DNA of 64,000 bases from NCBI GenBank assembly GCA_030263395.1, contig SZOW01000004.1, positions 248,001 through 312,000 of the forward strand. Direction: 5' to 3'. This document shows positions 43,375-52,723 of this stretch, piece by piece. This stretch comes from QUBU01 sp014337915 (GTDB lineage Bacteria; Pseudomonadota; Gammaproteobacteria; Steroidobacterales; GCA-2729495). The notes under the pieces are model-generated. The model was not told the DNA's origin, did not search any database, and saw only the letters and a program-made list of their open reading frames with translations. A program made the translations under genes and the position numbers. Each line of letters begins with the position of its first letter. Within the stretch, counting starts at the first letter, position 1.

Positions 43375-44559
43375 TCAGCGATCGCCGGAATCAAAAGCCA
43401 GGCGCACGCGCGGTCGCACCACGTCCCAGGCAGCACAGCCCGGGCATTGCCACTGCAGGCTGGCGCTGGTGTAACCGCACTCGAGGCAGCGGTAGGAGCG
43501 GCCGGCCGTGGCCATGTGGCGCAATGCCTGGCGCACGCGCTCCATGGCCTCTGCCCGCTGCGGCTCGGGCGTCGACGCCAGGCGCTCGCCATCCACCAGC
43601 GCCTGCAGGGTGGCATCGGCGCGGATGAAGTCCCAGAGGCAGGCCATTGCGCGCGGATCATTGATGCCGGGATCGAGCATGGTGGCGAATGCCACAGCAC
43701 GCGCCGCCCGCGGGTCCTTCGCCAGCAGTTCCGCGAGGAACTGCGAGAATCCGGCCTCGCGGCCGCCGGCTCGGCAGGCCGCAGACAGGCGTGGCAGCAC
43801 ATCCACCAGCAGTGAGGGCTCGCGTTCCGCCACGCGCTGGTAACAGAGGATCGCCTGCTCATGGTCCCCGGCGTCGGCTGCAACTGCCGCGCGCACCAGC
43901 GACAGGCGCACGGTGTCCTGGCGCGCCTGCCCGGCACGATCCAGCCAGGCCAGGGCCTGCGGCAGGTCCCTGGTCGCCCGCGCCTGCTCGGCCAACTCGC
44001 ACAGGTACTGCGCAACACGACCAGAACGTGCGGCCGTCCGGTCCACCGCCTCCAGCTCGCGGTGCAATTCGATGGCGCGCTCCCACTCGTGGGTGAGCTC
44101 GGCCAGGCGGATCAGGCGTCGTAGCGCTTCGGTGCCCTGACGGGGCGAGCTGCGCAGCTCCGCCAGCAGTGCCTCGGCACGATCGAAGAGGCCAGCGCTG
44201 AGGTAGTCCTCGGCCAGGGCGAACTGCGCCTGCTCGCGCCGCTCACGCCGCAGGTTGGGGCGATCGATCAGGTCACGGTGCACGCGGATGGCGCGCTCGA
44301 CCTCGCCGCGCTTGCGGAACATCTGCCCGAGCGCGAAGTGGGTCTCGATGCTGTCCTCATCGAGTTCGCCCGGGGTGGTGAATGCCTCCAGCGCCCGGTC
44401 CGGCTGCTCCCTGAGCAGGAATCGCAGGCCGCGCACATAGTCCAGGCCGCTGCGGCCCAGTTCCTCGTCGTCCAGCTGCCCGAGGCGGGCGAATACGTAG
44501 CCGAGTGCCGCCGCGACGAACAGCAGGCCGGCGAAGAAGAACGCGGCCTCAGTCGGCAT
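43375..44559 (-). CDS. lapB: Lipopolysaccharide assembly protein B (YciM)
   Basis: A 394-residue protein with an N-terminal membrane anchor (AAFFFAGLLFVAAALGYVFA), about nine TPR units, and a C-terminal rubredoxin-like zinc domain (YRCLECGYTSASLQWQCPGC). LapB links FtsH to LpxC degradation and so sets LPS levels. The start ATG at 44559 lies inside the end of lapA (11-base overlap), as in other gammaproteobacteria; an open frame further upstream is not conserved. Confidence 0.94.
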   Translation of the reverse strand: MPTEAAFFFAGLLFVAAALGYVFARLGQLDDEELGRSGLDYVRGLRFLLREQPDRALEAFTTPGELDEDSIETHFALGQMFRKRGEVERAIRVHRDLIDRPNLRRERREQAQFALAEDYLSAGLFDRAEALLAELRSSPRQGTEALRRLIRLAELTHEWERAIELHRELEAVDRTAARSGRVAQYLCELAEQARATRDLPQALAWLDRAGQARQDTVRLSLVRAAVAADAGDHEQAILCYQRVAEREPSLLVDVLPRLSAACRAGGREAGFSQFLAELLAKDPRAARAVAFATMLDPGINDPRAMACLWDFIRADATLQALVDGERLASTPEPQRAEAMERVRQALRHMATAGRSYRCLECGYTSASLQWQCPGCAAWDVVRPRVRLAFDSGDR

Positions 44560-44842
44560 GGGGTGCCGGCAGGCTGCGCAGCGTATGGACCTCGGCCTCA
44601 GCGAGGCGCAGTGCCTTGCGCAGCCGGCGCCGCTCCAGCCACATGCGCAGCAGCACCAGAGCCAGGCTGAGGAGGCCGAACAGCCAGCCGGCCGCAAACG
44701 CCAGCGTCAGCGCCAGGGACTTCTGGACACGGGTCTCGTACAGGCCCAGGTCGAGATCGATGAGCCCGGGATTGATGGCCGCGAACAGCACGGCCAGCAC
44801 CAGGATCAGGAACAGCAGCAACAGCCAGAAAACCCTGTGCAC
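44549..44842 (-). CDS. lapA: Lipopolysaccharide assembly protein A
   Basis: A 97-residue inner-membrane protein with two helices (FWLLLLFLILVLAVLFAAIN and LALTLAFAAGWLFGLLSLAL) and a basic cytoplasmic coiled coil (ERRRLRKALRLAEAEV). It matches the DUF1049/LapA family. It acts with LapB in LPS control and is followed by it in the operon. Confidence 0.92.
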   Translation of the reverse strand: MHRVFWLLLLFLILVLAVLFAAINPGLIDLDLGLYETRVQKSLALTLAFAAGWLFGLLSLALVLLRMWLERRRLRKALRLAEAEVHTLRSLPAPHAD

Positions 44843-44941
44843 GAAAATCCCTGCCGGCCCCGACGGGATGCGGGGAACGTCGATGGCGGGATTGTAATGG
44901 AATCCGGCCGACCGGCCAGCACACTGGCCGGTCGCGTGGGG

Positions 44942-45244
44942 CTACTCCTTGATCGGCAGGTTCCGGTTCTCGTTGACGCGGTCGCGCAGGTCCTTGCCCG
45001 GCTTGAAGTGCGGGACAAATTTCCCGGCCAGCGCGACGGCCTCGCCCGTCTTCGGATTGCGCCCCTGGCGCGGCGGACGGAAGTGCAGGGAGAAACTGCC
45101 GAAACCACGGATCTCGATGCGCTCGCCCGATGCCAGCGCATTGCTCATGAGTTCCAGCAGGTGCTTGACCGCCAGCTCGACGTCCTTCGTCGGCAGGTGC
45201 TTCTGCTTGCGTGCCAGCAACTCGATGAGCTCAGACTTCGTCAT
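44942..45244 (-). CDS. ihfB: Integration host factor subunit beta
   Basis: A 100-residue HU/IHF protein. MTKSELIELLARKQ opens the family fold, EIRGFGSFSLHFRPPRQGRN forms the DNA arm with its intercalating Pro, and it ends with FKPGKDLRDRVN. It dimerises with IhfA (31414-31713). The start at ATG 45244 is chosen over a 12-codon longer frame. It follows rpsA, the order known from enterics and pseudomonads. Confidence 0.96.
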   Translation of the reverse strand: MTKSELIELLARKQKHLPTKDVELAVKHLLELMSNALASGERIEIRGFGSFSLHFRPPRQGRNPKTGEAVALAGKFVPHFKPGKDLRDRVNENRNLPIKE

Positions 45245-45338
45245 GGCCAAGGCAGTACTCCCCTGATCCTCCGTCACCGCCGGCCCGGTTACGCTGCCCC
45301 GGGAACCGGCGGTGGCGCCCCATCACGCCCGATGGCGT

Positions 45339-47021
45339 TCAGCCCTCGTTGCCGCCACCAGCGATGCGTTCCTTGAGCAGGTCGCCCAGCGTGGTCCCGG
45401 AGGTGGTATCCGAGGAACGGTAGCTCTCCACCGCCTCGGCCTCCTCGTGGGCTTCCTTGGCCTTGATGGACAGCGAAATGACCCGGCTCTTGCGATCCAG
45501 CCCGGTGAACTTCGCTTCCACCACGTCGCCAACCTTCAGCACGGAGCGCGCGTCCTCGACCCGGTCGCGGGCCAGCTCGCTGGCGCGCAACTGGCCCTGG
45601 ATGCCATCGCCGAGATCGATCACGGCACCACGGGCGTCCACCTCGATGACCGTGCCCTTGACGATGCTGCCCTTGGGGAACTGCGCCATGAAGGTGGACA
45701 GCGGATCGTTGTCCAGCTGCTTGATGCCCAGCGAAATGCGCTCGCGCTCGGGGTCGATGCTGAGGACCACCGCCTCGACATCCTCGCCCTTCTTGTACTT
45801 GCGCACCGCCTCCTCGCCCGGGGCATCCCAGGAGATGTCGGAGAGGTGCACCAGGCCATCGATGCCGCCCGGCAGTCCGATGAAAATGCCGAAGTCGGTG
45901 ATGGACTTGATCTTTCCGGTGACGCGATCGTTCTTGTTGTAGCTGGATGCGAACTCCGCCCAGGGGTTGGGCTTGCACTGCTTGAGGCCCAGCGAAATGC
46001 GCCGGCGCTCCTCGTCGATGTCGAGGACCATGACCTCGACCTCATCGCCGATCTGCACGACCTTCGACGGATTGACGTTCTTGTTGGTCCAGTCCATTTC
46101 CGACACGTGGACCAGGCCCTCGACACCCTCCTCGACCTCGACGAAGCAGCCATAGTCGGCGATGTTGGTGACCTTGCCGAACAGCCGGGTGTTGGGCGGG
46201 TAACGGCGGGAAATGGCTTCCCAGGGATCCGAACCCAGCTGCTTCACGCCGAGCGAGACGCGGTTCTTCTCGCGGTCGAAGCGCAGGATCTTCACGTTGA
46301 TCTCGTCGCCGACGTTGACCACCTCGGAGGGGTGCTTGACGCGCTTCCACGCCATGTCGGTGATGTGCAGCAGGCCATCGATGCCGCCGAGGTCGACGAA
46401 CGCACCGTAGTCCGTCAGGTTCTTGACGATGCCCTTGACGGTGGCGCCTTCCTGCAGCTGCGACAGCATGGCTTCGCGCTCGGAGCTGTACTCCTGCTCC
46501 ACCACGGCGCGTCGCGACACCACGACGTTGTTGCGGCGCCGGTCGAGCTTGATCACCTTGAACTCGAGGTCCTTGCCCTCCAGGTAGGAGGGATCACGCA
46601 CCGGGCGTACGTCCACCAGCGAACCCGGCAGGAACGCGCGGACATAGTCGACATCCACCGTAAAGCCGCCCTTGACGCGGCCACTGATCAGGCCCCGGAC
46701 GATCTTGCCATTCTCGAAGGCATCTTCCAGCTGCTCCCAGGTGCGGGCGCGCTTGGCGCGTTCGCGGGACAGGCGGGTCTCGCCATGGCCGTCCTCGACG
46801 GAGTCCAGCGCCACTTCGACGTGGTCACCGATCTGCACCTCGATCTCGCCGCGTTCGTTGCGGAACTGGCTGGTGGGGATCACGGCCTCGGACTTCAGTC
46901 CGGCGCTGACGACCACGACCTCGTTGGACACCTCCACGACGCGACCGGTGAGGATGGTGCCGGGGCGGATACGGCTGCTGGCAAGACTCTGCTCAAAGAG
47001 TTCGGCAAAAGATTCGGTCAT
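45339..47021 (-). CDS. rpsA: 30S ribosomal protein S1
   Basis: A 560-residue protein with six S1 RNA-binding repeats (for example GFTVDVDYVRAFLPGSLVDV, YGAFVDLGGIDGLLHITDMA, YGCFVEVEEGVEGLVHVSEM). S1 unfolds mRNA at initiation and is essential in gram-negative bacteria. It begins MTESFAELFEQSL and lies between cmk (89 bases upstream) and ihfB. Confidence 0.98.
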   Translation of the reverse strand: MTESFAELFEQSLASSRIRPGTILTGRVVEVSNEVVVVSAGLKSEAVIPTSQFRNERGEIEVQIGDHVEVALDSVEDGHGETRLSRERAKRARTWEQLEDAFENGKIVRGLISGRVKGGFTVDVDYVRAFLPGSLVDVRPVRDPSYLEGKDLEFKVIKLDRRRNNVVVSRRAVVEQEYSSEREAMLSQLQEGATVKGIVKNLTDYGAFVDLGGIDGLLHITDMAWKRVKHPSEVVNVGDEINVKILRFDREKNRVSLGVKQLGSDPWEAISRRYPPNTRLFGKVTNIADYGCFVEVEEGVEGLVHVSEMDWTNKNVNPSKVVQIGDEVEVMVLDIDEERRRISLGLKQCKPNPWAEFASSYNKNDRVTGKIKSITDFGIFIGLPGGIDGLVHLSDISWDAPGEEAVRKYKKGEDVEAVVLSIDPERERISLGIKQLDNDPLSTFMAQFPKGSIVKGTVIEVDARGAVIDLGDGIQGQLRASELARDRVEDARSVLKVGDVVEAKFTGLDRKSRVISLSIKAKEAHEEAEAVESYRSSDTTSGTTLGDLLKERIAGGGNEG

Positions 47022-47110
47022 TTATGTTCATCCAGCCGCCTTGATCCGGGCGGCGCTTGGTTGTGTCCGCAACATCCTGTCGCGGAACGGTTCAGTGGCA
47101 ACTCCGCAGG

Positions 47111-47833
47111 TCACTCACGCCCCTGCGGTCCAGTCCCGGGCGCCACTCCGGGGAATGCCGCGGCTGCCCAGCCGAGCACCCTCGAAACCACCTCATCGAC
47201 GCCGATGCCGGTGGAATCCAGGGTGCGTGCGTCCGGGCAGGCCCGCAGCGGCGCGACGGTGCGCTCCGCATCGCGGCGGTCGCGCTCCGCCATGTCCTTG
47301 GAAAGGGCGGCAAGGCTAACATCAATACCCTTCTGCTTCAACTGGTTATGCCGCCTGCGGGCGCGCTCTTCCACGGCGGCAGTCAGGAACACCTTCAGGC
47401 CCGCATCCGGGAAAATGACTGAGCCCATATCGCGTCCGTCGGCGACCAGCCCGGGCGCCATGCGGAATGCCCGCTGGCGCTCGACCAGCGCCCTGCGCAC
47501 GGCCGGCCAGGCGGCCACCCGCGAGGCGGCGGCTCCGGCGGCCTCCGAGCGGATCTCCAGGCTGACATCGCGCCCGCCCAGCAGCACCCGCCCCTCGGGA
47601 CCGGCAAATGCGTCAAAGCGCGCGTCCAGGCTGCCGGCCACGGCGGCCAGCGCGGGCTCGTCGTCCAGGGAGACCCCCTCCGCGAGCGCCGCCACCCCGA
47701 CCACCCTGTAGAGAGCGCCGCTGTCGAGCAGGTGCCAGCCGAGGCGGCGGGCCACGGCCCGAGCCACGGTCCCCTTGCCCGACCCGCCGGGACCGTCGAT
47801 GGCCAGGACCGGTACTTCAGCGATGCGGGTCAC
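47111..47833 (-). CDS. cmk: Cytidylate kinase (GTG start)
   Basis: A 240-residue nucleoside monophosphate kinase phosphorylating CMP and dCMP. The P-loop is IDGPGGSGKGTVARAVA near residue 10; later blocks are DGRDMGSVIFPDAGLKVFL and the lid ERDRRDAERTVAPL. The start is GTG at 47833, inside the end of aroA (17-base overlap), with AGGAG about ten bases upstream. A longer open frame inside aroA is discarded. Confidence 0.94.
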   Translation of the reverse strand: MTRIAEVPVLAIDGPGGSGKGTVARAVARRLGWHLLDSGALYRVVGVAALAEGVSLDDEPALAAVAGSLDARFDAFAGPEGRVLLGGRDVSLEIRSEAAGAAASRVAAWPAVRRALVERQRAFRMAPGLVADGRDMGSVIFPDAGLKVFLTAAVEERARRRHNQLKQKGIDVSLAALSKDMAERDRRDAERTVAPLRACPDARTLDSTGIGVDEVVSRVLGWAAAAFPGVAPGTGPQGRE

Positions 47834-49139
47834 TGGACCCGGTCTCCTCGATCTGCAGGCCAACGCGCTGGGCCAACGCGGCGAACCCCGGGAACGATGT
47901 CGCCACATTGGCCGTGTCGAGGATGCGCACCCGGCCACGCGCCCTGCTGGCGCCAACCGCGAAGGACATGGCGATCCGGTGATCGCCCGCGCTGTCGACC
48001 TCGCCGCCGCCGAGCGGACCGCCCTGGATCCTCGCGCCGTCGGCGGTCTCGGTGACGGCGATGCCCAGCGCCCGCAGGCCTGTGGCCATGACGGCAATGC
48101 GATCGCTCTCCTTGTGGCGCAGTTCCTCGGCGCCGCTGATCACGGTCTCGCCATCGGCGAGCGCGGCGGCCACGAACACCGCGGGGAACTCGTCGATGGC
48201 GAGCGGCACCAGGGACGGCGGGATGACCGCGCCGCGCAGCTGCGAGGGCCTGACGGTGATGCGCCCGACCGGTTCGGCACCGGGCGGGACATCCTGCGCT
48301 TCCACTGTGAAGTCCATGCCCATGAGGCGGAAGATTTCCAGGATTCCGGTCCGGGTCGGATTCAGGCCGACGTGCTCGATGGCCAGCGCACCATCGCGGG
48401 CCAGGGCCGCGGCGAGGATCAGGAAGGTGGCAGACGACAGGTCGCCGGGCACGTCCACGGGCGCTGCCTGCAGCCGGCCGGCGGGTTCGAGCGTGACCAC
48501 CGGACCGTCGCGCCGCACCGCCTGGCCAAACGCCGCCAGCATCCGCTCGGTATGGTCGCGCGTCACGGCCGGCTCCCGTACCGTCGTCGTGCCACTCGCA
48601 TAGAGCCCCGCCAGCAGCACGGCGGACTTGACCTGTGCGCTGGCCACCGGCAGCGCGTAGTCGATGCCATGCAGGGCGGAACCGCCGCGGATGCGCAGCG
48701 GCGGGCGGCCGCTCTGGGTCTCGATGCCGGCGCCCATCTCGCGCAGCGGCTGTGCCACGCGCTCCATCGGCCGCTTCGACAGCGAGGCATCACCCACCAG
48801 GGTCGTCTCGAAGGACTGGCCGGCCAGCAGGCCGGTCAGCAACCGCATGGCAGTGCCTGAGTTGCCCATGTCGAGCGGACCTGCGGGCGGTCGCAACCCC
48901 CGCAGGCCGACACCGGCCAGCGTGACGTCCGTTTGGCCGCCCCGCTCCACCTGCACACCCATGGCCTGCATCGCCGCCAGCGTTGCCAGGCAGTCCTCGC
49001 CAGGGAGGAAGCCACTGATCCGCGTAGTGCCCGAGGCGATTGCACCGAGCATGATCGCGCGATGCGAAATGGACTTGTCACCCGGCACGCGAATGCTGCC
49101 ATCGATGCGCCCGCTCGGGCGGGCCAGCAGGCACTTCAC
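47817..49139 (-). CDS. aroA: 3-phosphoshikimate 1-carboxyvinyltransferase (EPSP synthase)
   Basis: A 440-residue enzyme of the shikimate pathway joining PEP to shikimate 3-phosphate. Marks are RVPGDKSISHRAIMLGAIA at residues ~18-36, DMGNSGTAMRLLTGLLAGQ near residue 90, and RDHTERML. It lies between pheA and cmk, an order shared with pseudomonads and xanthomonads. Its end carries the start of cmk. Confidence 0.96.
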   Translation of the reverse strand: MKCLLARPSGRIDGSIRVPGDKSISHRAIMLGAIASGTTRISGFLPGEDCLATLAAMQAMGVQVERGGQTDVTLAGVGLRGLRPPAGPLDMGNSGTAMRLLTGLLAGQSFETTLVGDASLSKRPMERVAQPLREMGAGIETQSGRPPLRIRGGSALHGIDYALPVASAQVKSAVLLAGLYASGTTTVREPAVTRDHTERMLAAFGQAVRRDGPVVTLEPAGRLQAAPVDVPGDLSSATFLILAAALARDGALAIEHVGLNPTRTGILEIFRLMGMDFTVEAQDVPPGAEPVGRITVRPSQLRGAVIPPSLVPLAIDEFPAVFVAAALADGETVISGAEELRHKESDRIAVMATGLRALGIAVTETADGARIQGGPLGGGEVDSAGDHRIAMSFAVGASRARGRVRILDTANVATSFPGFAALAQRVGLQIEETGSSDPHR

Positions 49140-49184
49140 GGAATACTCCTGCCGGCGGCGTCGCTGGGCCGTTCCATGCGCGGG

Positions 49185-50324
49185 CTAGAGAATGGCTTTT
49201 GGATAGGAGCCGAGGACACGGAACAGGTCCGCCTGGCGGCGCAGCTGCGCCAGCGCCTGTGCTACATGGCGCTCTTCGGCATGGCCATCGACGTCAACGA
49301 AGAAGACGTAGTGCCACTTGCGCTGGCGCGAGGGGCGCGACTCGATGCGCGTCATGTTGACCTTGTGCTTCGCCAGCGGCGCCAGCAGGCGATGCAGCGC
49401 GCCGGCATCCTCACCCTTGCTGCTCGAGAGCAGCAGGCTGGTCTTGTCGTCGCCACTCGCCGGAAACAGCTTGCGCCCCACGACCAGGAAGCGCGTGGTG
49501 TTATCCGGCCGGTCCTCGATGTCGGCCACGAGCTTGTCGAGGCCATAGACCTCCGCTGCCGCATCGCCGGCAATGGCCGCGGTACCGGCCTCGTCGCGGG
49601 CGCGACGCGCGCCCTCGGCATTGCTGGTGGCCTCCACCGTCGGTACGCCCGGCAGGTACTCACGCAGCCAGCCTCGGCACTGGGCCAGCGACTGCGGATG
49701 GGCACAGACCCGCGCCACCTGCTCCAGTGACGACATCGTGCCCAGCAGGTGCTGGCGCACACGCAACTCGACCTCGCCACAGATCTTCAGCGGTGACCCC
49801 AGGAACAGGTCAAGCGTATGGTTGACGGTGCCCTCGGTGGAGTTCTCCACCGGCACGACGCCGAAATCCGCGGCGCCCGACTCCACCTCGTGGAAGACCT
49901 CATCGATGGTGCCGAGGGGCAGCGCGCGCACTGAATGGCCAAACTGCTTGTAGACGGCCGACTGGCTGAACGTGCCCTCGGGGCCCAGGTAACCGACCTT
50001 CAGCGGTTCCTCCTGGGCCAGGCAGGCGGACATGATTTCGCGGAACAGCCGCACCATCTCCTCGTTGCTGAGCGGTCCGCGGTTGCGCCTGGCGACCCCG
50101 CGCAGCACCTGCGCCTCGCGCTCGGGACGATAGAAATCCGCCGCGCCGTGCAGCCCCTTGGCAACGCCCACCTGCTGCGCCAGTCGCGCACGCTCGCTGA
50201 TGCGCTCGCCGAGTTCGGCATCCAGGGCGTCGATCCGCGCCCGGATCGCGGCCAGCTCCGCCTCCGCTGCTGCCGGTCGGGCGGCGCCCCGGCCCCTGGA
50301 CGGGCTCTTGCGCTTGCGGGCCAT
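49185..50324 (-). CDS. pheA: Bifunctional chorismate mutase / prephenate dehydratase
   Basis: A 379-residue P-protein. Residues ~22-105 are the AroQ mutase (IDALDAELGERISERARLAQ), residues ~110-285 the dehydratase (VGYLGPEGTFSQSAV, PVENSTEGTVNHTLDLFL, DNTTRFLVVGRK), and residues ~295-375 an ACT domain with the phenylalanine-binding IESRPSRQRKWHYVFFVD. It has an unusually basic first 15 residues. It should be feedback-inhibited by phenylalanine. Confidence 0.95.
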   Translation of the reverse strand: MARKRKSPSRGRGAARPAAAEAELAAIRARIDALDAELGERISERARLAQQVGVAKGLHGAADFYRPEREAQVLRGVARRNRGPLSNEEMVRLFREIMSACLAQEEPLKVGYLGPEGTFSQSAVYKQFGHSVRALPLGTIDEVFHEVESGAADFGVVPVENSTEGTVNHTLDLFLGSPLKICGEVELRVRQHLLGTMSSLEQVARVCAHPQSLAQCRGWLREYLPGVPTVEATSNAEGARRARDEAGTAAIAGDAAAEVYGLDKLVADIEDRPDNTTRFLVVGRKLFPASGDDKTSLLLSSSKGEDAGALHRLLAPLAKHKVNMTRIESRPSRQRKWHYVFFVDVDGHAEERHVAQALAQLRRQADLFRVLGSYPKAIL

Positions 50325-50341
50325 GTAGATACCTGCTCCGG

Positions 50342-51523
50342 TCAGGCAGCCTGCGGGCGCCCGAGGTCGCGCACGCAGAGGACGCCCTCGATGCCGCGGA
50401 TCTTCGCCAGCAGTTGGGGCGAGGGTGCGCCATCGAGGTCGACGATGGTGTAGGCGAGGTTGCCGCGCGACTTGTTGAGCAGGTCGGCGATGTTCAGGCC
50501 GGCATCGCCGAGGCTGCTGGAAATCTGCCCGACCATGTTCGGCACGTTGGCGTTGGCAATGGTGATGCGGTGCGCGTCCATGCGCGGCAGGTCGGCATCG
50601 GGGAAGTTCACCGAGTGGCGGACCAGGCCGTTCTCCAGGTAGCCGCGCACGGTGTCGGCCACCATGACGGCGCAGTTGATCTCCGCCTCTTCCGTGGAGG
50701 CGCCGAGGTGCGGCAGGGCGATCACGCCCTCGCGGCCGAGCAGCCTGCGGCTCGGGAAATCGCAGACATAGGCCGCGAGCTTGCCAGCGGCCAGCGCATC
50801 GAGGATCGCGGCTTCGTCGACGATCTCGCCGCGCGCGAAGTTCAGCACCACCGCCTTGCCCGGCATCAGCCTGATGCGGGCTTCGTTCACCAGCGACCGG
50901 GTTGCGTCCAGCAGCGGCACGTGCAGGCTGATGACGTCGGCACGGCTGAACAGTTCGTCAAGGCTGCGCGCCTTTTCCACGCCGGAGGACAGCTCCCAGG
51001 CACGCTCCACCGTGATCTGCGGATCGAAGCCGATGACACGCATGCCGAGTGCCAGAGCCGCGTTGGCCACCTGCACGCCGATGGCGCCGAGGCCAACCAC
51101 GCCGAGGGTGCGGCTGGGCAGCTCATGGCCCACGAACTTCTTCTTGCCAGCCTCGACGGCCTTGTCGAGCTCGGCCCCCTCGCCGGGCAGCTGCCGGGTG
51201 AAGTCCCAGGCCTGGCAGAGGTTGCGCGCGGCGAGCAGCATGCCAGCGATGACCAGTTCCTTCACGGCATTGGCGTTGGCGCCAGGCGCATTGAACACGG
51301 GAACGCCCTGCTTCGACAGCCGGTCCACCGGAATGTTGTTGGTGCCTGCACCGGCGCGGCCGATGGCCAGCACCGACTTCGGGATGTCCATATCGTGCAT
51401 CTTCGCGGAACGCACCAGGATGGCGTCGGGATGGCCGATCTCGGAGGCAATCTCGTAGCGTTCCCGCGGCAACCGGGCGAGCCCCTGGACCGCGATGCTG
51501 TTGAGCGTGAGTACCTTGTACAT
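50342..51523 (-). CDS. serA: Phosphoglycerate dehydrogenase
   Basis: A 393-residue D-isomer 2-hydroxyacid dehydrogenase starting serine synthesis. Rossmann block LGVVGLGAIGVQVANAALAL, catalytic-region blocks AVVLNFARGEIVDEAAIL and ALPHLGASTEEAE (catalytic His), and a C-terminal ACT domain (NVPNMVGQISSSLGDAGLNI) for serine feedback. It lies between serC and pheA, so two serine enzymes are adjacent. Its early loop GAGTNNIPVD is typical of the family. Confidence 0.93.
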   Translation of the reverse strand: MYKVLTLNSIAVQGLARLPRERYEIASEIGHPDAILVRSAKMHDMDIPKSVLAIGRAGAGTNNIPVDRLSKQGVPVFNAPGANANAVKELVIAGMLLAARNLCQAWDFTRQLPGEGAELDKAVEAGKKKFVGHELPSRTLGVVGLGAIGVQVANAALALGMRVIGFDPQITVERAWELSSGVEKARSLDELFSRADVISLHVPLLDATRSLVNEARIRLMPGKAVVLNFARGEIVDEAAILDALAAGKLAAYVCDFPSRRLLGREGVIALPHLGASTEEAEINCAVMVADTVRGYLENGLVRHSVNFPDADLPRMDAHRITIANANVPNMVGQISSSLGDAGLNIADLLNKSRGNLAYTIVDLDGAPSPQLLAKIRGIEGVLCVRDLGRPQAA

Positions 51524-51562
51524 TGCAGTGCTTGCTTCGTCGTCTCTGGGTGAGTGCTGCCG

Positions 51563-52645
51563 TCAACCGTGACGGCGTGCGAAATCCGCCATGAAGGCGG
51601 CCAGGGCATCGACCCCCGCCTCAGGCATGGCATTGTAGATGCTGGCGCGCATGCCGCCGACTGAACGATGGCCCTTCAGCTCGGCCAGGCCAGCGGCCGT
51701 GGCCTCGGCGAGAAAGGTTGCATCCAGCGCGGCATCCGGCAGGGTGAACGGCACGTTCATCCACGAACGGTGGGCGGGTGCCACGGGATTGCGGTAGTAG
51801 CCCGAGCCGTCGATGGCCCGGTAGAGCTTTTCGGCCTTGCGCCGGTTCACTTCGGCGATGCGTGCCAGGCCGCCCTGGCGCTTCAGCCACTGGAACACCA
51901 GGCCGGCGATGTACCAGGAATAGGTCGGGGGCGTGTTGAGCATGCTCCCCTCCTTCGCCTGTGACGCATAACGCAGGATCGGCGGCACGGTCTCGGGCAC
52001 CCGCTCCAGCAGGTCGCGGCGCACGATCATCAGCACCAGGCCGGCCGGGCCGATGTTCTTCTGGGCACCGGCATAGATCATGCCGAATTTCCGCACATCC
52101 ACCGGGCGCGACAGGATGGTGGAGGACATGTCCGCAACCAGTGGCACCGGGCCGACATCCGGTACCTCGTGGAACTCCAGCCCGCCGATGGTCTCGTTCG
52201 GACAGTAGTGCAGGTAGGCCGCTCCCGGGCTCAGCTTCCAGCTGGCACGCGCCGGCACGTCGGTGTAGTTGCCGGCCGCACCATCGGCGACGATGTTGAC
52301 CTTGCGGCTGGCCTTGGCCTCGGCACTGGCCTTCTTCGACCATTGGCCGGTCACCAGGTAGTCCACGACCTGCTCCGGTCCCGAGAGGTTCATCGGGATG
52401 AGCGCGAACTGCTGCGTGGCACCGCCCTGCAGGAACAGCACGGCATAGTCGTCGGGCACGCCCAGCAGTTCGCGGACGTCCGCCTCGGCCTGCTCGGCCA
52501 CCTTGATGAAGGCCTTGCCGCGGTGGCTGACTTCCATGACGGAAACGCCGCGGCCCTGCCAGTCGATCATCTCGTCCCTGGCCTGCTCGAGTACCTCCAG
52601 CGGCAAGGTGGCCGGACCTGCGCTGAAATTGAATATGCGACCCAT
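51563..52645 (-). CDS. serC: Phosphoserine aminotransferase
   Basis: A 360-residue class V PLP transaminase making O-phosphoserine from 3-phosphohydroxypyruvate. FNFSAGPATLPLEVLEQA opens the protein, GGATQQFALIPMNL follows, the PLP lysine is in YAGAQKNIGPAGLVLMIV, and NTPPTYSWYIAGLVFQWL is typical. The start ATG at 52645 matches the family N-terminus; a 16-codon longer frame does not. Confidence 0.96.
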   Translation of the reverse strand: MGRIFNFSAGPATLPLEVLEQARDEMIDWQGRGVSVMEVSHRGKAFIKVAEQAEADVRELLGVPDDYAVLFLQGGATQQFALIPMNLSGPEQVVDYLVTGQWSKKASAEAKASRKVNIVADGAAGNYTDVPARASWKLSPGAAYLHYCPNETIGGLEFHEVPDVGPVPLVADMSSTILSRPVDVRKFGMIYAGAQKNIGPAGLVLMIVRRDLLERVPETVPPILRYASQAKEGSMLNTPPTYSWYIAGLVFQWLKRQGGLARIAEVNRRKAEKLYRAIDGSGYYRNPVAPAHRSWMNVPFTLPDAALDATFLAEATAAGLAELKGHRSVGGMRASIYNAMPEAGVDALAAFMADFARRHG

Positions 52646-52723
52646 AACCCTGACTTCGTGCCTCCATTGAGAAGAGCGAAGGCCGCGGAGCACAGCCCTC
52701 GCCCGGTTGAATCCGCCCTGCCG

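Noticed and set aside
45312..47711. An open frame of about 800 codons opposite rpsA and cmk
   Set aside because: It mirrors S1 repeats on the opposite strand; the repeated look is a reflection of the six S1 domains and not a new repeat protein.
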